This document shows positions 54,637-62,858 of a stretch of 64,000 nucleotides of DNA, one piece after another; within the stretch, counting starts at the first letter, position 1, and every line of letters begins with the position of its first letter. Below the pieces are notes generated by a model that saw nothing but the letters and a program-made list of their open reading frames with translations, was not told the origin of the DNA and did not search any database. This DNA comes from Methylocella silvestris BL2 (GTDB taxonomy: Bacteria > Pseudomonadota > Alphaproteobacteria > Rhizobiales > Beijerinckiaceae): assembly GCF_000021745.1 (NCBI RefSeq), contig NC_011666.1, positions 1,116,001 to 1,180,000 on the forward strand. The letters are read 5' to 3'. Made by a program: the position numbers and the translations under genes.

Positions 54637-55290
54637 ATGACCTTCGACCAAATTCCAGAGCTGCTGGCGCGCTACGGCTATGTCGCGGTCTTCTGCGGCG
54701 TCGCTATCGAGAGCGCGGGCATCCCTTTTCCGGGCGAGACGCTCCTTGTCACCGGCGCAATCCTGTCGGGCCTTCATGCGGGCGGCGGCGAACTGCATAT
54801 TGCGGGCGTGATCGCAGCCGCGGCCGCTGGCGCAATCTTTGGCGACAATCTCGGCTTCTGGGCCGGGCGCCGTTTTGGCTTTCCGCTGCTGGCGCGCTAC
54901 GGGCCGCTCATTCATCTCGATGAAGGCCGGCTCAAGCTCGGGCAATATCTTTTCGAAAAACATGGCGGCAAAATTGTTTTCTTCGGCCGTTTCGTCGCCG
55001 TGCTGCGCGCCTTCGCCGCTTTTCTCGCCGGCGCGAACCGCTTCAGCCCGTCGCGCTTCTTTATGTTCAACGCCGCCGGCGCGCTGGCCTGGGCGAGCCT
55101 GTTCGGCGTAATCGGCTTCGTGTTCGGGGCCGAGGCCCATCGCATCGCCGGTCCGATCGGCCTTATTGGCCTCGTCGCGGCGGCGGGTGTTTTTACTTTC
55201 TGCTGGCGCTTCTATAAAAAGAATGAAGCCCGTTTGATTGCGGAGGCGGAAACAGCGTTGCCCGGCCCCATTCAAACCCGATCCTTTTAA
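54637..55290 (+). CDS. DedA family membrane protein (first of tandem pair)
   Basis: A 217-residue DedA/SNARE-associated-type membrane protein with ESAGIPFPGETLLVTGA, GDNLGFWAGRRFG and FFGRFVAVLRAFAAFLAG. DedA proteins influence membrane potential and lipid-carrier recycling. It precedes a clear paralogue by 35 bases, so a local duplication and common operon are likely. Confidence 0.9.
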   Translation: MTFDQIPELLARYGYVAVFCGVAIESAGIPFPGETLLVTGAILSGLHAGGGELHIAGVIAAAAAGAIFGDNLGFWAGRRFGFPLLARYGPLIHLDEGRLKLGQYLFEKHGGKIVFFGRFVAVLRAFAAFLAGANRFSPSRFFMFNAAGALAWASLFGVIGFVFGAEAHRIAGPIGLIGLVAAAGVFTFCWRFYKKNEARLIAEAETALPGPIQTRSF

Positions 55291-55325
55291 GATCGGCCGC
55301 GCGACGCCGTGCATCAGGAGCCTTC

Positions 55326-55943
55326 GTGTTCATTGAACAAATACAGCCGCTGATCGCCCAACATGGCTATTGGGCCGTTTTTTTTATTGTCATGCTTGAG
55401 AGCGCCGGCGTGCCTTTGCCCGGCGAAACGGTGCTGCTGCTGGCGGCGGGATATGCCGGGGCGACCGGAAATCTCGATATCGTCTGGGTCGTCATCGCGG
55501 CGGCGGCGGGCGCGATCATCGGCGACAATATCGGCTTTTGGGTCGGCCGCACTTTCGGCGCGAAGCTTTTGGTGCGCTACGGCAAATTTATCCATCTGCC
55601 TGAATCGCGCCTAAGACTTGGCCAGCATCTGTTTGAAAAGCACGGCGGCAAGATCGTGTTTTTCGGCCGCTTCGTCGCCTTCTTGCGGGTCCTCGCGGCG
55701 CTGCTCGCCGGCGTCAACAAATATAGCTGGGGCAAATTCCTGTTCTTCAACGCGACCGGCGGCGTGCTTTGGGCGATCCTCATGGGCGCCGGCGCCTTCT
55801 TCTTCGGCGACGCCATGCACCGGGTCAGCGGCCCGCTTGGCGTTCTGGCGCTTCTCTTCGTCGTCGCGGGCGTGGTCGTCGCCGCGATCCTGATGCGCCG
55901 CGAAGAGAAAAAGCTCGCCGACCAGATTACCGACGCCGGGTAG
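55326..55943 (+). CDS. DedA family membrane protein (second of tandem pair)
   Basis: A 205-residue DedA paralogue of the preceding gene, sharing ESAGVPLPGETVLLLAA, GDNIGFWVGRTFG and HGGKIVFFGRFVAFLRVLAALLAG at the same spacing. The start is GTG at 55326. It ends in a basic, acidic-mixed tail (RREEKKLAD). Confidence 0.9.
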   Translation: MFIEQIQPLIAQHGYWAVFFIVMLESAGVPLPGETVLLLAAGYAGATGNLDIVWVVIAAAAGAIIGDNIGFWVGRTFGAKLLVRYGKFIHLPESRLRLGQHLFEKHGGKIVFFGRFVAFLRVLAALLAGVNKYSWGKFLFFNATGGVLWAILMGAGAFFFGDAMHRVSGPLGVLALLFVVAGVVVAAILMRREEKKLADQITDAG

Positions 55944-56007
55944 CATCCCGGAACGAAGCGCTGCAGCGGGGCGTTGGCGAAGAAATGTCCGATGAGGAAA
56001 CTTCGCC

Positions 56008-56295
56008 ATGTTGAGAAAAGCCGCGCTTGTTCTAGCAGCGTTGACCACGCTGTCGGCGCCCTACGCCTTGGCTCAAACGGCCCCCGGCGCGCCCGGAACC
56101 TCGCAAGTCATCCCGGAGAAGCAGGGCGAGCCAATAAATTCCGGCCGCAGCGACAGCCTCAGCGACAAGCTTGACGAAAGCGGCGGCGTCATCAAACCTA
56201 AGCCCGGAGTTGATCCCGGCATCGTCAAGCCCGCGCCTGTTCCGGAGCCCAATTCGACGCCGGTGATTCCGCCGTCCGGGCCGGAGGCGAAATAA
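56008..56295 (+). CDS. Small secreted proline-rich protein (95 aa)
   Basis: A 95-residue protein with signal peptide (AALVLAALTTLSAPYALA-QT) and a mature, disordered-looking region with SLSDKLDESGGVIKPKPGVDPG and PVPEPNSTPVIPP. Proteins with a SLSDKLDxSxGVI motif occur in Rhizobiales without known function. RBS AGGAAA precedes the start. A terminator-like hairpin follows. Confidence 0.7.
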   Translation: MLRKAALVLAALTTLSAPYALAQTAPGAPGTSQVIPEKQGEPINSGRSDSLSDKLDESGGVIKPKPGVDPGIVKPAPVPEPNSTPVIPPSGPEAK

Positions 56296-56320
56296 AGCCG
56301 AGCCATCGGGCCCGCTTGAG

Positions 56321-56343
56321 AAGGCGCCGCGAGGCGCCTTTCC
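56321..56343 (+). terminator. Terminator-like hairpin
   Basis: Perfect stem AAGGCGCC (56321-56328) and GGCGCCTT (56333-56340), loop GCGA, followed by a short T-rich run. It separates the small secreted protein gene from the metallo-hydrolase gene. Confidence 0.55.
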
Positions 56344-56357
56344 ATTTAGGGAGATTC

Positions 56358-57266
56358 ATGAGCGAAGCCGAACCTGCCGCGAGCGAAGCGCTTGCGTTCA
56401 ACCGCGCTTTCGACGCGACGGCCGGGACGCTCGAAATTCTGTCGCCCCTTGTGCGCCGCATCGTCGCCGACAATCCCGGCCCGATGACCTTTACCGGCAC
56501 CTGCGCCTACATCGTCGGCGCGGGCGAGGTGGCGATAATCGATCCCGGTCCCGCAAGCGAAAGCCATCTGGCCGCGCTCGCCGACGCCCTGCGGGGCGAA
56601 AAAATCGCGGCGATCCTCGTCACTCATACACACAAGGATCATTCGCCGGGCGCGCGTCTGCTGCAGGCCGCGACCGGGGCGCCGATCCTTGGCTGCGCGC
56701 CCTATGCGGAAACAGCGGGAAGCGGCTCGCATGATCTTCTCTATGCGCCAGATCGCATCCTGCGCGACGGCGATCGTTTTGAAGGCGACGGCTTTTCGCT
56801 CGTCTGCGTCGAGACGCCGGGCCACACCTCAAATCATCTGGCCTTCGCTCTACCGCAGGAGCAGGCGCTATTTTCCGGCGACCATGTCATGGCCTGGTCG
56901 ACCACCGTCGTCATTCCCCCCGACGGCTCAATGCGCGATTACATGAATTCGCTCGATAGGCTGCGCCAGCGCGACGATAGGATCTATTGGCCGGGCCATG
57001 GCGGCCCGGTGAGCGAGCCGCAACGCTTCGTCCGCGCGCTCGCGCATCATCGCCGCCAGCGCGAGCAGGCGATCCTGTCCCGGCTGGAAAAGGGCGACGC
57101 CACGGTCGAGGCGATTGTCGCCAATGTCTATGAAAATCTGCCGGAAAAACTGCGCTTCGCGGCCGGCCTGTCGACGCTGGCGCATCTTCAGGACCTTTCC
57201 GACCGCGGGCTCGTCGCTTTCGAGAGCGCGACCACGACGCTGTCGAGCCGGTTCAGGCTGGCGTGA
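56358..57266 (+). CDS. MBL-fold metallo-hydrolase (LACTB2-like)
   Basis: A 302-residue metallo-beta-lactamase-fold protein with metal motif THTHKDHSPGA, later HTSNH, FSGDHVMAW and GHGGP, all metal ligands in order. A C-terminal winged-helix-like segment follows (from about 240), as in LACTB2-type hydrolases and endoribonucleases. Start 56358 has a GGGAG ribosome site. Confidence 0.87.
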   Translation: MSEAEPAASEALAFNRAFDATAGTLEILSPLVRRIVADNPGPMTFTGTCAYIVGAGEVAIIDPGPASESHLAALADALRGEKIAAILVTHTHKDHSPGARLLQAATGAPILGCAPYAETAGSGSHDLLYAPDRILRDGDRFEGDGFSLVCVETPGHTSNHLAFALPQEQALFSGDHVMAWSTTVVIPPDGSMRDYMNSLDRLRQRDDRIYWPGHGGPVSEPQRFVRALAHHRRQREQAILSRLEKGDATVEAIVANVYENLPEKLRFAAGLSTLAHLQDLSDRGLVAFESATTTLSSRFRLA

Positions 57267-57272
57267 GGCGCC

Positions 57273-58046
57273 CTATTTCTTGTCGACCTGCGCCTCGAGC
57301 GAGGCTTCGAACACTGCGATATTGCGCTGGTTAACGCCGAAGTCGAACGGGCCGAAGCGCGAGGCCGAGCGGATGTCGACGCGCGTCTGGTCGGTCAGGG
57401 GGCGCACCCGGATCGTGATGTCGGACGGAAAGCCCAAGATCATGCTGCGGGCGATGGCGTCGATGTGCCCAATCCCCATACGGCCGCCGGGCGGCGTCTG
57501 CTCGACGATCTTCCAGCCGCTGGCCGCCACCGCCTTGAGAACGGCGCCATAGGCTTCATTGCCTTCGAGATCGAGCAGGATCGGCAGAATCTTCGGAAAG
57601 GCCGCCGCCTGCGCGCGGCGCTTCGCCGCCGGCAGGCTTTGCGGCGCCGCGCCGCCCCGAGCGGCGAGGGCGGCGCGCGAGGTCGAGAATATCGGCGGAT
57701 CGGCAAGATCGGTCGAAAGGTCGGTCAATCGCGGCAGATGCGCCATCTTGACGATGAGATAGGCCGGATAGGCGACCAGAAGCAGCGCCAGCAGGAGCCC
57801 GGCGGTCGCCTGCCCCGCCCCCTGACGGCCGGTGCGCCAGATAATGACAAAGGCCAGCAGCGCGCAAACCACGGCCGCCGCCGCAAGGCCGATCGAGCCG
57901 CCGAGAACGGCGAGCGCCGCCGGGGGATCGATCCCGGCCCGCGCCGCGGCGACGCCGATCATCGCGACGGCCACGGCAAAAGCGGCAAGCCGCCGGCTGA
58001 GCAGCGCCGATCGCGAAAATGGCTCTTCGAGGATCAGCCGCCGCAT
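57273..58046 (-). CDS. DUF1499 domain membrane protein
   Basis: A 257-residue protein: three N-terminal hydrophobic helices (about residues 20-105), then a DUF1499 domain from about residue 110 (LTDLSTDLADPPIF, GWKIVEQTPPGGRMGIGHIDAIA, RVDIRSASRFGPFDFGVNQRNI). Function unknown. It converges with the metallo-hydrolase, leaving only six bases between stops. Confidence 0.82.
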   Translation of the reverse strand: MRRLILEEPFSRSALLSRRLAAFAVAVAMIGVAAARAGIDPPAALAVLGGSIGLAAAAVVCALLAFVIIWRTGRQGAGQATAGLLLALLLVAYPAYLIVKMAHLPRLTDLSTDLADPPIFSTSRAALAARGGAAPQSLPAAKRRAQAAAFPKILPILLDLEGNEAYGAVLKAVAASGWKIVEQTPPGGRMGIGHIDAIARSMILGFPSDITIRVRPLTDQTRVDIRSASRFGPFDFGVNQRNIAVFEASLEAQVDKK

Positions 58047-58146
58047 GGCGCCCCTGCAGTCTCGCGCGAACCGCCCTGTCGCCAGGCGGCGCGTTTTTCA
58101 TCGCATGGCCGGCGAGCCCGCCGCAAGAGCGCGGCGGCCGGGAATC

Positions 58147-59121
58147 CTAGCCAAGGTCGCTGCGCGGATTATACGGCTTCTGGCTTTCCCATTTGCGCAT
58201 CAGCGCGACAAGCTCCTGATCGGTCTCGTCCGGCAGCACGACGCGCAAGGTTATCAACAGATCGCCCGCCGCGCCCTGAGAATTGGGCAGTCCCTTGCCG
58301 CGCAGCCGCAGGGTGCGGCCGCCATTGGAGCCGGGCGGCACGGCGAGCTCCACCGCGCCGTCAAGAGTCGGCGCATTGATCTTGGCGCCGAGAACCGCCT
58401 CATAAAGCGTCACCGGCAGATCGAGCCTGAGATCGCGACCCTCGACACGGAGGAAAGGGTGTTTGGCGATTTTGACCGTGACGAGCGCGTCGCCCGGCTC
58501 GCCGCCGCCAAGGCTCGGGGCGCCCTGACGCTTCAGGCGGATCTGCTTGCCGTCCTCGATTCCCGCCGGAATGGTGACTTCGAGCGTGCGCCCGCTCGGC
58601 AGGGTCACGCGGGCGGCGCCGCCATGCACGGCGTCGCTCAGGCTGACGCTGACGCTTGCCGCAACATCCTCGCCGCGCGGCGGCGGCGCGCCGGCTCCGC
58701 GGCCGCCTCGACGCGCCGCTCCGGCGCCGAATAATTCGCTGAAAATATCGCTTGGGTCGGGTCCCGCTCCAGCGCCGGCGCGGCCGCCGCCGAAATTGAA
58801 CTCGAACCCTTCAAAGCCCGCGCCTGCGCCCGCGTTGGCGCGGCGCCCGCCGCCAAACCCGCCGGCGCCGGCGCCAAAGCCCTCAAAGCCCGGATGACGC
58901 GGCTTGCCTTCGGCGTCGATCTCGCCGCGATCGAAGGCGGCGCGCTTTTTTTCGTCGCCGAGGATTTCATAGGCCGTACTGATCTCGGCGAATTTCTCCT
59001 TCGCCTTGACCTCTTTGCTTTGATCGGGATGGAATTTTTTGGCGAGCTTGCGGAAAGCCGCCTTGATCTCGGCCGCAGTCGCGCCCTTTGCGACGCCAAG
59101 AACAGTATAAGGATCACGCAT
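58147..59121 (-). CDS. DnaJ-class co-chaperone (CbpA-like)
   Basis: A 324-residue J-protein. The J-domain is at residues 1-66 with the HPD motif (KKFHPDQS), then a glycine/phenylalanine-rich linker ([12 protein letters not shown]), then two C-terminal substrate-binding domains. There is no zinc-finger domain, which makes it a CbpA/DjlA-type rather than DnaJ. Start 59121 (MRDPYTVLG) is the normal J-domain start. Confidence 0.9.
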   Translation of the reverse strand: MRDPYTVLGVAKGATAAEIKAAFRKLAKKFHPDQSKEVKAKEKFAEISTAYEILGDEKKRAAFDRGEIDAEGKPRHPGFEGFGAGAGGFGGGRRANAGAGAGFEGFEFNFGGGRAGAGAGPDPSDIFSELFGAGAARRGGRGAGAPPPRGEDVAASVSVSLSDAVHGGAARVTLPSGRTLEVTIPAGIEDGKQIRLKRQGAPSLGGGEPGDALVTVKIAKHPFLRVEGRDLRLDLPVTLYEAVLGAKINAPTLDGAVELAVPPGSNGGRTLRLRGKGLPNSQGAAGDLLITLRVVLPDETDQELVALMRKWESQKPYNPRSDLG

Positions 59122-59292
59122 CGATTGAGCCCACTCCAAACGCTCGCCCAGACCCCGGCGCTGGCGCCCATGTCTCGTTCCGAAAATGGGGAATGTCTTG
59201 GCGCCGCGCAAGGCTTGCGCCTTTATTGCCGCGCTTGCGGTCTCGAAGTGTTGCGGCCAGCGTTAAACCGGAGGGAAGCCGGCGCGGCAGGC

Positions 59293-59802
59293 TCAAGCCT
59301 TCTTCGCCGGACGGATCTCCAGGATCCCCCAGTCGCCGTTCTTGTCGGCGCAGGCGACGCCGTCCATTGCGTTCGTCGCGCCTTTGCGCTGCACGTCGGT
59401 GCGAAAGGCGCGGCAGATTTTGGCGTCGGACGGATAGGCTTTGCCGAGCGGCGCAAAAGAGCCCTTCGCGCCCGATTCGGGGTTGTCCCAGCCGACCTCC
59501 GCGCCATTTCCCTGCGGGTCGAGCGCCGTTGAAAGCGCCGCCTTGGCCCGGCGCCAATCCTCGGCGTCGAGCAGCCGCTCGAGCGGCGAGCTTTCGATCG
59601 AGCCGGTGACGTCGTCCTTGGAGCTCGTCAGCGTCGCGATCGGCAGCGAGACGGCGCAGCCGGAAAGGCAGGCGCCGACCAGCATGAGCGGCAGCAGGCG
59701 AAAGGCGCTCCCCGCCGGCCCCTCAGGCGCAAGGGAGCCGGGCAAGAGCAGGCCGGAGCGACGAATCCTGGAGAGGGACCATAATTGATGGTAATGGCGC
59801 AC
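59293..59802 (-). CDS. RT0821/Lpp0805-like surface lipoprotein
   Basis: Protein with a lipobox-like LVGACLSGC and a short mature domain ending with YPSDAKICRAFRTDV and GVACADKNGDWGI, resembling the RT0821/Lpp0805 outer-surface family. The start is uncertain. GTG at 59802 has a good AGGACG site but would leave an over-long signal; an ATG at 59685 sits within the hydrophobic segment, and a TTG at 59745 would give a 30-residue signal. Confidence 0.65.
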   Translation of the reverse strand: MRHYHQLWSLSRIRRSGLLLPGSLAPEGPAGSAFRLLPLMLVGACLSGCAVSLPIATLTSSKDDVTGSIESSPLERLLDAEDWRRAKAALSTALDPQGNGAEVGWDNPESGAKGSFAPLGKAYPSDAKICRAFRTDVQRKGATNAMDGVACADKNGDWGILEIRPAKKA

Positions 59803-59845
59803 GAGCCGTCCTGTCACAACTTCAACCGCTCGCAAAAAGTGTTGC

Positions 59846-59960
59846 CGTCGATCGCGACGATTTTGGAATGACTCAATCCAAAATCATGAATCGTGATCGA
59901 TTCCGAGAGTTTGGAGCATGATGTCGGTCCGAAGAGTCTACAACTTTTCGGCATCATGCC
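59846..59960 (+). repeat. Dispersed intergenic repeat, full copy
   Basis: About 115 bases with two hairpins: ACGATTTTGGA/TCCAAAATCAT near 59856-59886, and GAGCATGATG...CATCATGCC at about 59916-59960. It is matched in reverse orientation at 48136-48243 and partly at 40819-40890. It lies between two divergently placed genes and provides the DNA just upstream of pdxH. Confidence 0.75.
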
Positions 59961-59976
59961 CTGGGGAGATTTAGCC

Positions 59977-60591
59977 TTGAACAAGTTAACGGGGGATGAC
60001 CTTACCGACGCGCTTGAGCCGTTCGATTTGTTCGACGCCTGGTTTGCCGAGGCGCGCAAGGCCGAGTTGAACGATCCGGAGGCGATGGCGCTGGCGAGCG
60101 TCGACGCCGATGGGCTTCCGGACGTCCGCATGGTGCTGCTCAAGGAGGCGAGCCCGGCGGGATTTGTATTCTACAGCAACGCGGAAAGCGCGAAGGGGCG
60201 CGAGCTTGCGGCAAATCCCAAGGCCGCCGCCGTCATGCATTGGAAATCGCTGCGCCGACAGGTGCGCTTTCGTGGCGCGGCGACGCAGGTCTCAGGCGCC
60301 GAAGCCGACGCCTATTTCGCCTCAAGAGCCCGCGAAAGCCGGATCGGCGCCTGGGCGAGCCAGCAGTCGCGGCCGCTCGAAAGCCGCTTCGCGCTTGAAA
60401 AAGCCGTCGCCAAATATGCGCTGAGATATGCCGTCGGCGAAATCCCGCGGCCGCCCTATTGGACCGGCTACCGGATCGCGCCGGTGCAGATTGAGTTCTG
60501 GTCGGACGGCGCCTTCCGGCTGCATGACCGAATCGTCTTCCGCCGCGATTCAATCGACGCGCCCTGGCGCAAGGAGCGGCTCTACCCGTGA
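59977..60591 (+). CDS. pdxH: Pyridoxamine 5'-phosphate oxidase
   Basis: A 204-residue FMN enzyme making pyridoxal 5'-phosphate. Motifs: [71 protein letters not shown]-like and the C-terminal [10 protein letters not shown]...[11 protein letters not shown] at 59977, with GGGGAG eight bases upstream, gives the usual N-terminus; an ATG at 59956 lies in the repeat. The stop overlaps the Nudix start as GTGA. Confidence 0.92.
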   Translation: MNKLTGDDLTDALEPFDLFDAWFAEARKAELNDPEAMALASVDADGLPDVRMVLLKEASPAGFVFYSNAESAKGRELAANPKAAAVMHWKSLRRQVRFRGAATQVSGAEADAYFASRARESRIGAWASQQSRPLESRFALEKAVAKYALRYAVGEIPRPPYWTGYRIAPVQIEFWSDGAFRLHDRIVFRRDSIDAPWRKERLYP

Positions 60592-61070
60592 GCGGCAAGT
60601 CCATGGGTGAACCCACGCCAGAGGCGGTCCGGCTCTATCCGGCCTATCCCTTTCTCGCCGTCAGCATCGCAGTATTTCGCGCCGGCGAGGTGCTGCTGGC
60701 CACCCGCACGCGGCCGCCCTTCGCGGGCGATTTTTCGCTGCCGGGCGGGCTGGTCGAGGCCGGCGAAACGCTTGAAACGGCGGCCCTGCGCGAACTCGCC
60801 GAGGAGGTTCAGGTCGAAGCGCGCATCGTCGGCTTCAACCGCCATGTCGAATCGATCGAGCGTGACGAAAGCGGCAAGATCAGGCGCCATTTCGTCATCG
60901 CCTCCTTCATCGGCGAATGGATTTCCGGCGAGGGAACGCCGGGCCCGGAAGCCGGCCGGATTCTTTGGGCGGCGCCCGGCGCTCTCGCCCGCCTCGCCTG
61001 CACGCCGCTGACGGCGGAGGTCGTCGAGGGCGCCGCCGCCAAATATCTTCCCGGCGTGGCGCCGCGCTGA
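60588..61070 (+). CDS. Nudix hydrolase
   Basis: A 160-residue Nudix protein with the box [22 protein letters not shown] (about residues 50-72). The usual glycine after the second EE pair is replaced by Gln (EEVQV). This box hydrolyses nucleoside diphosphates linked to another moiety; the substrate is unknown. It overlaps pdxH by four bases; ATG at 60603 is an alternative start. Confidence 0.87.
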   Translation: MSGKSMGEPTPEAVRLYPAYPFLAVSIAVFRAGEVLLATRTRPPFAGDFSLPGGLVEAGETLETAALRELAEEVQVEARIVGFNRHVESIERDESGKIRRHFVIASFIGEWISGEGTPGPEAGRILWAAPGALARLACTPLTAEVVEGAAAKYLPGVAPR

Positions 61071-61116
61071 CGCGCGCGCCTTTTCAAAGCCGCGCAAACA
61101 TGGCTAGAGTTTCGGC

Positions 61117-61806
61117 ATGCCATCGCGAGCCGGCCGGGACATGACGCTTAGCAGCAGGAGACCGCAAATCGGGACGGCGCCTTCTTTGGCTGCGGCGCTT
61201 GTCCTTGCGGCGGCGCTTGCGCTGCTTCCGGCCGCCTCGCCGTCGGCGGGCGCGCAAGAGGCCCAGCAAAACGGCCTCCCCTTTCCAATGCCTTGGTTCG
61301 CGCCGCCCGCGCCTGCGCCCGCTCCCGCGCCGGCCAAGGCGCCAAAGCACACAAGACCCGCGCCGAAACCGAAGCGAGAGGCCAAGCCCGCCGCCGCGCC
61401 CAAGACCGAAACCGCGAAGGGCGCGCCCGCCCCGACTGAGGCTGGCAAAGCCGCGAACGCCAAAGCCGATCCGGCCGCCCCCGCAACGGCGACGCCCGAA
61501 GCGCCGCCGCCGCCCTATGAGCCGCAGGTCCTGCGGCTCGCCGAAATTCTCGGCGCGCTCGCCTATCTCGACGATCTCTGCGGCGCCAAGGACGATTGGC
61601 GCAAGAAGATGCAGGATTTTCTCGAGGCTGAAGCCCGGAGCGAGGACCGCAAGGAGCGGCTCGCCGGGGCGTTCAACCGCAGCTTCCATGATTATGAGCA
61701 ATCCTATCAAGCCTGCTCGCCCAATGCGCAGATCGTCATCAGCCGCTTTCTGAGCGAAGGCGGCAAGCTCGCGCGCGATGTCGCGAACCGCTTCAGCGCC
61801 TCCTGA
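61117..61806 (+). CDS. TIGR02301 family protein
   Basis: A 229-residue exported protein: signal segment SLAAALVLAAALALLPAA, a long Ala/Pro/Lys-rich linker (about residues 60-125), and a compact C-terminal domain LRLAEILGALAYLDDLCGAKDDWRKK...YQACSPNAQIVISRFLSEG with two cysteines. This matches the alphaproteobacterial TIGR02301 family of unknown function. Overlaps the next gene by 29 bases. Confidence 0.78.
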   Translation: MPSRAGRDMTLSSRRPQIGTAPSLAAALVLAAALALLPAASPSAGAQEAQQNGLPFPMPWFAPPAPAPAPAPAKAPKHTRPAPKPKREAKPAAAPKTETAKGAPAPTEAGKAANAKADPAAPATATPEAPPPPYEPQVLRLAEILGALAYLDDLCGAKDDWRKKMQDFLEAEARSEDRKERLAGAFNRSFHDYEQSYQACSPNAQIVISRFLSEGGKLARDVANRFSAS

Positions 61807-62833
61807 TCCCGCCTCTTTTTATTCCCGCCCCGCAGCAGACCCGCCTGTGAAAAACCTGATCACCGATGTGGCCGGCCTTCGCGTCGGCAACGCCCAAGAC
61901 CCAAGGATCGCCTCCGGCGTCACGACGGTTTTGTTCGAGGCCCCGGCCGTTGCCTCGATCGCGATCCACGGCGGCGCGCCCGGCGGACGCGACACGGCTT
62001 TGCTCGAACCCGGCATGACGGTCGAGAGCGTCAATGCGCTCGTGCTGTCCGGCGGCTCTGTTTACGGCCTCGATTCGATGGGCGGCGTCACCGCCTTTTT
62101 GCGCGCGCAGGGTCAGGGCTTTTCAGTCGGCGCGATCAAGGTGCCCATCGCCCCCGGCGCCGTGCTGTTCGATCTCCTCAATGGCGGCGACAAGGATTTT
62201 GGCGGCGAGCCGATCTATTGGCGGCTCGGATTTGAAGCCGCCGCCGTGGCGGGGCTGGATTTTTCGCTCGGCACGGCGGGCGCCGGCTATGGCGCGACCA
62301 CCGCGGATCTCAAGGGCGGCCTCGGCTCGGCGAGCGCGCAGAGCGCTTCGGGATTTACCGTCGGCGCGCTTGTCGCCGTCAATGCGGTCGGCCGGGCGAC
62401 CATCGGCGAGGGGCCGCATTTCTGGGCGGCGCCCTATGAGCGCGAAGCGGAATTTGGCAGGCTCGGCTGGCCTGCCCTCTGGCCGAGTCCGGATTTCAAA
62501 ATCAAGAGCGTCGAGCCGCAGAATACGACCATCGCGATCGTCGCCACCGACGCGGCGCTGACAAGGTCCGAGGCCAAGCGCCTCGCCGTGATGGCGCAGG
62601 ACGGCATGGCGCGCGCGCTGCGCCCAGCCCATGCGGCGATGGACGGCGATACGGTTTTTTCGGCGGCGACCGGGCTCGCGTCCAAACCCGCCACATTGAC
62701 CGACAAGATCGAGATCGGCGCGCTCGCCGCCGATTGCCTGGCGCGGGCCATCGCCCGCGCGGTTTATGAGGCGCGGGCGCTGCCTTTCGCGGCGAGCCCG
62801 CCAGATTGGCGCAAGCGTTTCGGCAAAAGTTAG
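61778..62833 (+). CDS. P1-family peptidase (DmpA/BapA-like)
   Basis: A 351-residue P1/S58 peptidase-like protein with GVTTVLFEAPAVAS, the GG...DTALLEPG and NALVLSGGSVYGLDSMGGV segments, and the KGGLGSASAQS region near the predicted autocleavage and nucleophile site. Family members are aminopeptidases with nucleophile-type self-processing. GTG at 61847 would remove 23 residues and the overlap with the preceding gene; either start is possible. Confidence 0.85.
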   Translation: MSRTASAPPDPASFYSRPAADPPVKNLITDVAGLRVGNAQDPRIASGVTTVLFEAPAVASIAIHGGAPGGRDTALLEPGMTVESVNALVLSGGSVYGLDSMGGVTAFLRAQGQGFSVGAIKVPIAPGAVLFDLLNGGDKDFGGEPIYWRLGFEAAAVAGLDFSLGTAGAGYGATTADLKGGLGSASAQSASGFTVGALVAVNAVGRATIGEGPHFWAAPYEREAEFGRLGWPALWPSPDFKIKSVEPQNTTIAIVATDAALTRSEAKRLAVMAQDGMARALRPAHAAMDGDTVFSAATGLASKPATLTDKIEIGALAADCLARAIARAVYEARALPFAASPPDWRKRFGKS

Positions 62834-62858
62834 ATTCGTTCCTACGGGGGGTTTTTAG

